From: Sphingobacterium psychroaquaticum | Lineage (GTDB): Bacteria; Bacteroidota; Bacteroidia; Sphingobacteriales; Sphingobacteriaceae | NCBI RefSeq assembly: GCF_900177625.1 | Contig: NZ_FXAU01000008.1 | Location: 62,001 to 126,000 of the forward strand | DNA length: 64,000 bases | Direction of reading: 5' to 3' | Part shown: piece after piece, positions 58,926 to 64,000 of the stretch | How the letters are laid out: the number at the start of each line of letters is the position of its first letter | Numbering within the stretch: the stretch's first letter is position 1 | Position numbers and translations under genes: made by a program | Notes under the pieces: model-generated | What the model saw: the letters and a program-made list of their open reading frames with translations, nothing else | Databases searched by the model: none | Told to the model about the DNA's origin: nothing

Positions 58926-59903
58926 CTATTGTTCTCGTTGCATTAATGCATCAGCTAATCTAAATAAAGCATCTTTTCTGCCCATCTCGACATCAATTGC
59001 GTGAAGCTTATCGTATGCGATTGCTGTAAACTCCTCTTTCAATCGTGTTGCCGACCCTTTGATGTCATACTTCGCATACAGATCTTTCATCTTTTCTATC
59101 TTATGCGGTTCCGCTACTAAATCTGTGCGCAACAAATTAGTTAACACTTCTTGATCCGCATCTGTAGCAAGATCCCGAAGCTTCACATAAAGAATCGTCT
59201 TTTTATTCGACAGAATATCACCTCCTACCTGCTTTCCAAATGTTGCTGGATCCCCATAAACATCTAAAATATCGTCCTGTAGCTGGAAAGCAATACCTAG
59301 ATTCACACCAAAAGCATACAAAAGCTCTTGTGCATCCGGATGTGCATCAGCAAGAATAGCGCCTAACTGCAACGCTCCACCTAAAAGTACAGATGTTTTT
59401 AAACGGATCATGTCGATATAGGCGGACTCAGCTACGCGGTCAACCTTTTCAAAATCCATATCATATTGCTGTCCTTCACAAACTTCCACTGCCAGCTTAT
59501 TGAATACATCCAATAGCTGAGGCACTTTTTCTTTCGGACATTTTGCCAGTTCCAAATAAGCTTGAATCAGCAAGCCATCACCCGATAAAATAGCCACACT
59601 ATCATCCCATTTCTGATGTACAGTAGGCTGTCCCCGACGCAACGGTGCCTTATCCATGATATCATCGTGAATCAGCGAAAAATTATGAAAAAACTCAATA
59701 GCGGCGCTTGCGGGAAGTGATTCTTCAATATACTTTTCATCAAAAAGCGCTGCTCCCATAAGAACTAGCATAGGGCGTATACGCTTTCCGGAAAGCGACA
59801 AAATATAACGAATAGGATCGTACAAGTTGGACGGACTTACCGGAAAATGCTTAAGATCCAGGTAATCTTGGAACAACTTGGCGTATGTAAGATTTTGAAA
59901 CAT
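58926..59903 (-). CDS. Polyprenyl (trans-isoprenyl diphosphate) synthase
   Basis: A 325-residue prenyltransferase. LIHDDIMDKAPLRRGQPTVH near residue 80 is the first Asp-rich motif (DDxxD), and FQLQDDILDVYGD near 205 is the second. FxxxLSGKRIRPMLVLMGA near 35 is the substrate-site GKR. It makes an isoprenoid diphosphate of undetermined chain length, geranylgeranyl to octaprenyl class. I used the ATG at 59903; a TTG one codon earlier is less likely. Divergent from the glycosyltransferase gene. Confidence 0.92.
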   Translation of the reverse strand: MFQNLTYAKLFQDYLDLKHFPVSPSNLYDPIRYILSLSGKRIRPMLVLMGAALFDEKYIEESLPASAAIEFFHNFSLIHDDIMDKAPLRRGQPTVHQKWDDSVAILSGDGLLIQAYLELAKCPKEKVPQLLDVFNKLAVEVCEGQQYDMDFEKVDRVAESAYIDMIRLKTSVLLGGALQLGAILADAHPDAQELLYAFGVNLGIAFQLQDDILDVYGDPATFGKQVGGDILSNKKTILYVKLRDLATDADQEVLTNLLRTDLVAEPHKIEKMKDLYAKYDIKGSATRLKEEFTAIAYDKLHAIDVEMGRKDALFRLADALMQREQ

Positions 59904-59966
59904 CAATTTTTGTTAAGTCATGCGAAGATAACTATAATATTTATCTAAGTTTGTGTAAAGGTCAAT

Positions 59967-61115
59967 ATGCGCATTTTTATCATCCATAATTTTTATCAAC
60001 ACGCTGGTGGCGAAGACTTTGTTTTCCGCAAGGAAGTCGCAGAACTCTCGAAGATTCACGACGTAAAAACCTATTCCGCACAAAACAAAAAAGGAGTTAC
60101 CGGCTTGCTGCAATATTTTTCATACCCGTTTAATATATCAGAAAGTCGAGACATCATGCGGGAGATAGATCTATTCCAACCCGACATTGTACATATTCAC
60201 AATGTACATTATGCGATTGGCCCATGGATAATCCGGAGGATTGCACAAAAGAATATTCCAATAGTCATGACCCTTCATAACTTTCGCTTGCTATGTCCTT
60301 CCGCAACATTATTCTTTAATGGTCAGCTGTTCACAAAGAGTCTGCAACAACAATTCCCATGGGAAGCCGTCAAGAAACGGGTATTGGATCACTCCCTACC
60401 GAAAACACTTCTAACGGCTTTCACCTACTGGTGGCATCGCAAAATAGGCACCTGGAACAGCGTCGATCGTTATATCGTCTTATCCCAGTTTGCCAAAGAT
60501 CTTTTTGCGCATTCCACCTTTCCCGTCTCGGCAAGTAAATTTGTTATTCGCCCTAATTCGGCAGATGTTCAACCCACCAACCAAGCGCGTACTGCAGACT
60601 TTATATACATTGGCCGGCTGTCGGAGGAAAAAGGAATCCTACCCTTGTTAGAAGCCATGGCGGAGACAAACTATACCATTAAAGTATATGGTACAGGCCC
60701 ACAACAAGCACGTGTGGAAGAAATGCAAGATCGATATCCAAACATTATTTACATGGGATTCCAACCGCAGGAGCAACTCGCATCTGCCCTTTCTACCGCC
60801 AATGCGCTTATTGTTCCTTCAGTATGCTATGAAGGAATGCCTATGACAATTATTGAAGCCTTTGGTTATTCTACACCCGTCCTCGCTAGTAATATTGGTA
60901 TTTTACGTGAAATGGTCTTACCTTTGTATACGGGACTTTCTTTCGATCCCTATAATAAGGAAGATATCAAAGACGTTTTGAATCAGTGGGACAATTTGGA
61001 GAATAAAACCAAAGATACGATAGGAACAAACTGTCGTATGGTATACGAAAAAAACTATACAGTAAAGTCGAACCTGAGCAAGCTTCTTGAAATATACGAT
61101 AGCATAAAGCATTAA
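59967..61115 (+). CDS. Family 4 glycosyltransferase
   Basis: A 382-residue GT-B enzyme. IHNFYQHAGGEDFVFRKEV is the N-terminal glycine loop, ADFIYIGRLSEEKGILPLLEAM near residue 212 starts the nucleotide-sugar domain, and SVCYEGMPMTIIEAFGYSTPVLASNIGILREMV carries the Ex7E motif. It adds a sugar to an unknown acceptor, perhaps surface polysaccharide. Followed after 11 bases by a MIP18-like gene. Confidence 0.88.
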   Translation: MRIFIIHNFYQHAGGEDFVFRKEVAELSKIHDVKTYSAQNKKGVTGLLQYFSYPFNISESRDIMREIDLFQPDIVHIHNVHYAIGPWIIRRIAQKNIPIVMTLHNFRLLCPSATLFFNGQLFTKSLQQQFPWEAVKKRVLDHSLPKTLLTAFTYWWHRKIGTWNSVDRYIVLSQFAKDLFAHSTFPVSASKFVIRPNSADVQPTNQARTADFIYIGRLSEEKGILPLLEAMAETNYTIKVYGTGPQQARVEEMQDRYPNIIYMGFQPQEQLASALSTANALIVPSVCYEGMPMTIIEAFGYSTPVLASNIGILREMVLPLYTGLSFDPYNKEDIKDVLNQWDNLENKTKDTIGTNCRMVYEKNYTVKSNLSKLLEIYDSIKH

Positions 61116-61126
61116 AAAAGACGAGG

Positions 61127-61456
61127 ATGAGTATTATCATAATGGACAAATTAAATCTCGCAAAAGAGATACAGGCACAACTGGAAACGGTATACGATCC
61201 AGAACTAAAGCCTGCAAATATTGTTGATTTAGGTCTTGTTTACGAAATCATTACAAAAGAAGACGGCACGGCTAAGATTGTGATGACGTTAACAGCTCCA
61301 GGCTGTCCTGTTGCGGGGCAAATCATGGACGAAGTTCAACAAAAAGTTGCCGCTGTAGAGGGCGTTAAAGAAGCCTTAGTGGAGTTAACTTTTGACCCAC
61401 CCTGGACGAAAGATTTGATGAGTGAAGAGGCTAAATTAGAGTTAGGTTTCCTATAA
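61127..61456 (+). CDS. MIP18/SufT-like (DUF59) protein
   Basis: A 109-residue DUF59 protein. YDPELKPANIVDLGLVYEI and the TLTAPGCPVAGQIMDEVQQKVAAVEGVKEALVELTFDPPWTKDLMSEEAKLELGFL segments are the family signature, with the reactive Cys. Family members act in iron-sulfur cluster assembly or in phenylacetate metabolism. A start at 61142 is also possible. No suf or paa genes are in the window. Confidence 0.88.
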   Translation: MSIIIMDKLNLAKEIQAQLETVYDPELKPANIVDLGLVYEIITKEDGTAKIVMTLTAPGCPVAGQIMDEVQQKVAAVEGVKEALVELTFDPPWTKDLMSEEAKLELGFL

Positions 61457-61486
61457 AAAAACGAGCGTCTTCAAATGGACGATACC

Positions 61487-61580
61487 ACGTCACTGCGAGA
61501 AGCGTAGCGACGTGGCAGTATTCCTTAATTTTATCTCTAAAAGATTGCCACACCTTCGTTCCTCAGGTTCGCAATGACGT
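61487..61580. repeat. Palindromic intergenic repeat element
   Basis: The left arm ACGTCACTGCGA and right arm (reverse of ACGTCATTGCGA) agree at 11 of 12 bases, and the inner parts TGGCAGT and TGGCAAT also correspond. The pattern CGTCATTGCGA ... GTGGCAATC recalls a dispersed palindromic repeat seen in many bacterial chromosomes. It follows the MIP18-like gene and may be a mobile non-coding element or a terminator. Confidence 0.6.
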
Positions 61581-61621
61581 TTTGCTCTGTTTAAACAGTC
61601 CCGTTTTACTTCTATATTTTT

Positions 61622-62866
61622 CTACGGTTGTTTTATTGACGCTTCTAATTGACTCAATGTTTTCTTTGGCTTATTGGGTTGTTGATCCTTTCCAAACAAC
61701 TTGTTCCAGATCGTACGAGACTCTTTTGTAAGGAGCGGTGATACAATAGATAAGATTAATACATACACAACAACGAAAGATTGCACAATAGGAAGCAATC
61801 CGCCTGCTTTACCAATATTTGCCATAATAATAGAAAATTCGCCACGCGCGGATAATGTAAAACCAATATCAAAAGAAGTTCGTGGTTTCATATCTGAAAA
61901 GCGTGCTGCAAAATATCCGGATGCCACGTTGCCTATAATGGTTACAACTGCTGCTAAAGCAGCCCATCCCACAGCTCCTCCCAGTGTGTACATGTCGATA
62001 GAAAGACCGAAACTAAAGAAAAACATCGCTCCAAAGAAGTCCTTAAATGGCAAAATCATCCCTTCAATCTTCTTTATATATTTGGAGTCGGCAAAGACCA
62101 AACCTGCCATCAATGCTCCAATTGCCTCTGCCACATGTATCGTTTCTGAAAATCCAGCAATTAAAAATAATAAACTGAAAACAATCAAGATAAAGAGTTC
62201 GGAGCTTTTATCTTGCAATAGCTTGTCAATCGCAGGCACCAATTTTCGCCCTAGAATCAGGAAGGTTAAAATAAAACCAAGGGCCAGTAAGGAAGTTCCT
62301 GCAACTGACCAAAACGAGGTACCTCCTGTCAAGATCAATCCCGATAAAAAGGAGATATGCATGGCGATAAACAAGTCATCGAACATAATCATCCCCATAA
62401 TCACCTCTGTTTCCGCGTTCGCAGTTCGTTTGAGATCGGTCAACACTTTGGCTACAATAGCCGTAGACGAGCTCGTCATCACCCCACAGAGCACCATCAT
62501 TTCCTTAAAAGGGAGATCCATCAACCAACCCACCAAGAGCCCCGAGACAAAGTTAAGAAGAACGTAAACCGTCCCACCAGTAACAATTGATTTTCCCGAC
62601 TTAATAAGCCGCCCAACCGAGAACTCTAATCCCAGATAGAAAAGGAGAAATAGGACACCTAATCGTCCCATAAAGTCGATGAACGGCTTACTTTCTGTAA
62701 ATTTAAGATCGATATGCCAAAATTGAGGCGCATGTTGCCCTAAAACCATACCGATGATGATGAAGAACGGGATAACTGAAAAACGTAACTTATTGGCTAA
62801 AAGACCAACAACGGCCACCAAGAAGACAGCAACTCCAACTTCAAGAATCAGGGTAGGTGAAAGCAT
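61622..62866 (-). CDS. Cation:proton antiporter (CPA2, KefB-like)
   Basis: A 414-residue inner-membrane antiporter with about 12 helices. LFLLFYLGLEFSVGRLI near residue 73, GVMTSSSTAIVAKVL near 128 and FDDLFIAMHISFLSG near 158 carry the ion-binding part. There is no C-terminal RCK domain; that function is probably given by the next gene. A KhtU-like role, K+ or Na+ export in exchange for protons, is likely. Confidence 0.88.
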   Translation of the reverse strand: MLSPTLILEVGVAVFLVAVVGLLANKLRFSVIPFFIIIGMVLGQHAPQFWHIDLKFTESKPFIDFMGRLGVLFLLFYLGLEFSVGRLIKSGKSIVTGGTVYVLLNFVSGLLVGWLMDLPFKEMMVLCGVMTSSSTAIVAKVLTDLKRTANAETEVIMGMIMFDDLFIAMHISFLSGLILTGGTSFWSVAGTSLLALGFILTFLILGRKLVPAIDKLLQDKSSELFILIVFSLLFLIAGFSETIHVAEAIGALMAGLVFADSKYIKKIEGMILPFKDFFGAMFFFSFGLSIDMYTLGGAVGWAALAAVVTIIGNVASGYFAARFSDMKPRTSFDIGFTLSARGEFSIIMANIGKAGGLLPIVQSFVVVYVLILSIVSPLLTKESRTIWNKLFGKDQQPNKPKKTLSQLEASIKQP

Positions 62867-62870
62867 AAAA

Positions 62871-63350
62871 CTATATAAGGATCTCTTTAAGTAATTTGAT
62901 ATTCATTTTTTTTCCGGCAATAACAAGCGTCGCTCCCGGGGTAATAACATAATCCGGCCCAGGGTTGATCACGGTCTCATCCTCTTGAATGGCCGCAATA
63001 ATGGACGCGCCGGTGCGCTGTCTCACTTCCAACTGACCAATACTTTTGTTTACGCCATCACTTGACTCCCCTACTTTATACCACTCGATACGTAAATCAT
63101 CTAAAGCCACCTCAATCGTTTCTAACGATTTCGGCTTATACGATAATCCACCCAAAATCCCGGCAACCTGACGCGATTCTTCATCCGACAGTGTCATAAC
63201 GCAGTGTGTCTCGCTATCATCATCCTCCGAACGGTATAGTTCACGTCTACCATCATCATGGATCACCACAATCATGTTATCGCCAGCTTCGGTCTCAATC
63301 TGGTATTTCTTCCCGATACCAATCAAGTCGGTTTCTCTAACTATTGACAT
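62871..63350 (-). CDS. TrkA-C regulatory protein of the antiporter (KhtT type)
   Basis: A 159-residue soluble protein. The C-terminal half (QRTGASIIAAIQEDETVINPGPDYVITPGATLVIAGKKMNIKLLKEIL) is a TrkA-C/RCK_C nucleotide-binding regulatory domain, and the N-terminal half matches the KhtT N-terminus. It would gate the antiporter on a cyclic dinucleotide or other ligand. The start is 4 bases before the antiporter gene, so the two are one unit. Confidence 0.88.
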   Translation of the reverse strand: MSIVRETDLIGIGKKYQIETEAGDNMIVVIHDDGRRELYRSEDDDSETHCVMTLSDEESRQVAGILGGLSYKPKSLETIEVALDDLRIEWYKVGESSDGVNKSIGQLEVRQRTGASIIAAIQEDETVINPGPDYVITPGATLVIAGKKMNIKLLKEILI

Positions 63351-63549
63351 AGTATAAATTTATTGTGTTTATTGCAAACAACAGGTAATACACACAAATT
63401 TAAGCAAAAATGACCGTATAAACAATTGGAATCCCTCCGCGCCTCCCTGACAGTATTTGCGCTAAAAATATTACAATACGAAGGCTTTTTCTACATACAG
63501 CAAATCACTTCAATCCCTATCTTTAGCGCTACAGAAATCAAAAAAAATT

Positions 63550-64000
63550 ATGAAAAAATTAACCTTGTTACTCGCACTTCTTATCAGTGTATGCAGCTAT
63601 TCATTTGCGCAAAAAAGCACCTTAAAACTAGATCCGAAAGCCTCCAATATTCAATGGGATGCCAAAAAAGTAGTAGGTGGACATGTGGGCACTATCGCAA
63701 TTAAAAATGGGCAAATATCTATTGACAAGAACAAAATTGTCGGTGGAGAATTTATGATCGACATGAATTCTTTACAGTGCACAGATTCACCTAAAGCAAC
63801 CGGACATCTCAAGAATGAAGACTTCTTTAACGTTCCGCAATATCCATCCGCTAAATTTGTAATCACGAAAGTAGATCACAGCAAAAGTACACCTACGGTC
63901 ACTGGAAATCTAACGATTAAAGACAAAACAAAATCGATTTCTTTTCCGATCAATGTGGTACGTATTGGCGGAAATGAGGTGGAGGCCGAGGCAAAAAATG
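63550..64000 (+). CDS. YceI-family protein (3' partial)
   Basis: A signal peptide (ending SYSFAQ) is followed by the YceI beta-barrel: TLKLDPKASNIQWDAKKVVGGHVGTI, GGEFMIDMNSLQCTD, LKNEDFFNVPQYPSAKFVITKV and GNLTIKDKTKSISFPINV. About 150 residues are visible; the end is beyond the window. YceI proteins bind long isoprenoid-like lipids in the periplasm. Only the ATG at 63550 gives the signal peptide. TATCTTTA at 63518-63525 may be the -7 element. Confidence 0.9.
   Translation, partial: MKKLTLLLALLISVCSYSFAQKSTLKLDPKASNIQWDAKKVVGGHVGTIAIKNGQISIDKNKIVGGEFMIDMNSLQCTDSPKATGHLKNEDFFNVPQYPSAKFVITKVDHSKSTPTVTGNLTIKDKTKSISFPINVVRIGGNEVEAEAKN

Noticed and set aside
61701..62567. Long plus-strand ORF of 288 codons opposite the antiporter gene
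   Set aside because: It is the antisense shadow of a clearly conserved transporter gene and has no recognisable domain or start signal.

Overview
The window is a stretch of ordinary chromosome from a member of the Bacteroidota, most likely a Sphingobacteriaceae (Sphingobacterium or a near relative). The evidence is a SusC/SusD pair with ECF sigma factor and FecR anti-sigma, DUF4369/TlpA-type thioredoxins, a fused E1alpha-E1beta 2-oxoacid dehydrogenase, a DAHP synthase with a C-terminal chorismate mutase, and promoters of the Bacteroidota form TTTG-N20/21-TAnnTTTG. Shine-Dalgarno sequences are mostly absent. I found no prophage, insertion sequence, CRISPR array, tRNA or rRNA. The species is not certain from sequence alone.

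Layout. 1-3564: end of rodA, then a minus-strand run of nucleoside phosphorylase, YigZ-like protein and an EamA exporter. 4029-9402: aromatic amino acid operon, made of a Phe/Tyr leader peptide with attenuator, pheA, DAHP synthase-chorismate mutase, aroA, aroC and a ROK kinase. 9436-15426: fused E1 enzyme, an unknown protein, a Nudix hydrolase, a repeat-rich gap, a 45-residue membrane protein, rlmH and fba. 15612-22403: ArsC-like protein, M1 peptidase, carboxypeptidase-regulatory-domain protein, APC permease and a secreted EEP phosphatase/nuclease. 22470-27413 (minus): thrC, thrB, thrA and a Thr/Ile leader peptide with attenuator. 27702-39279: NlpC/P60 hydrolase, then a minus-strand sigma/FecR/SusC/SusD/metalloprotease-like/TlpA/TlpA/SRPBCC-like locus. 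39401-45679: phosphoribosyltransferase and an envelope cluster (lytic transglycosylase, TatA, EnvC-like, DUF4292, TPR). 46002-48623: rplM-rpsI-rpsB-tsf. 48711-64000: MnmD, a dicarboxylate symporter, ccmE-ccmF, a GltB-like FMN protein, MarR, an omega-amidase, polyprenyl synthase, glycosyltransferase, a MIP18/SufT-like protein, a KefB/KhtT-type antiporter pair and the start of a YceI-like gene.

The strongest discovery is a pair of transcription attenuators of one design. Upstream of pheA a 21-codon ORF carries the run YFYFGFFYF. Upstream of thrA a 21-codon ORF on the other strand carries TIISTIIITT. In each case a Bacteroidota promoter lies about 18 bases before the leader ATG, and an intrinsic terminator stands between the leader ORF and the first enzyme gene with no upstream gene that it could serve. 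In each case the last codons of the leader ORF can pair with the 5' arm of that terminator, so a ribosome that stalls at the regulatory codons would free an antiterminator, while one that reaches the stop codon would cover it. The two operons supply Phe/Tyr/Trp precursors and Thr/Ile/Met precursors, which matches the codons in the leaders.

Other points worth attention are an M43-like lipoprotein that has lost all zinc ligands, a CcmE with CxxxY in place of the usual haem-binding His motif, an EnvC-like protein with a degenerate LytM site, a ROK protein without the ROK zinc motif, long perfect hairpins without U-tracts at the aroA/aroC junction and across the E1 stop codon, and two intergenic palindromic repeat elements.
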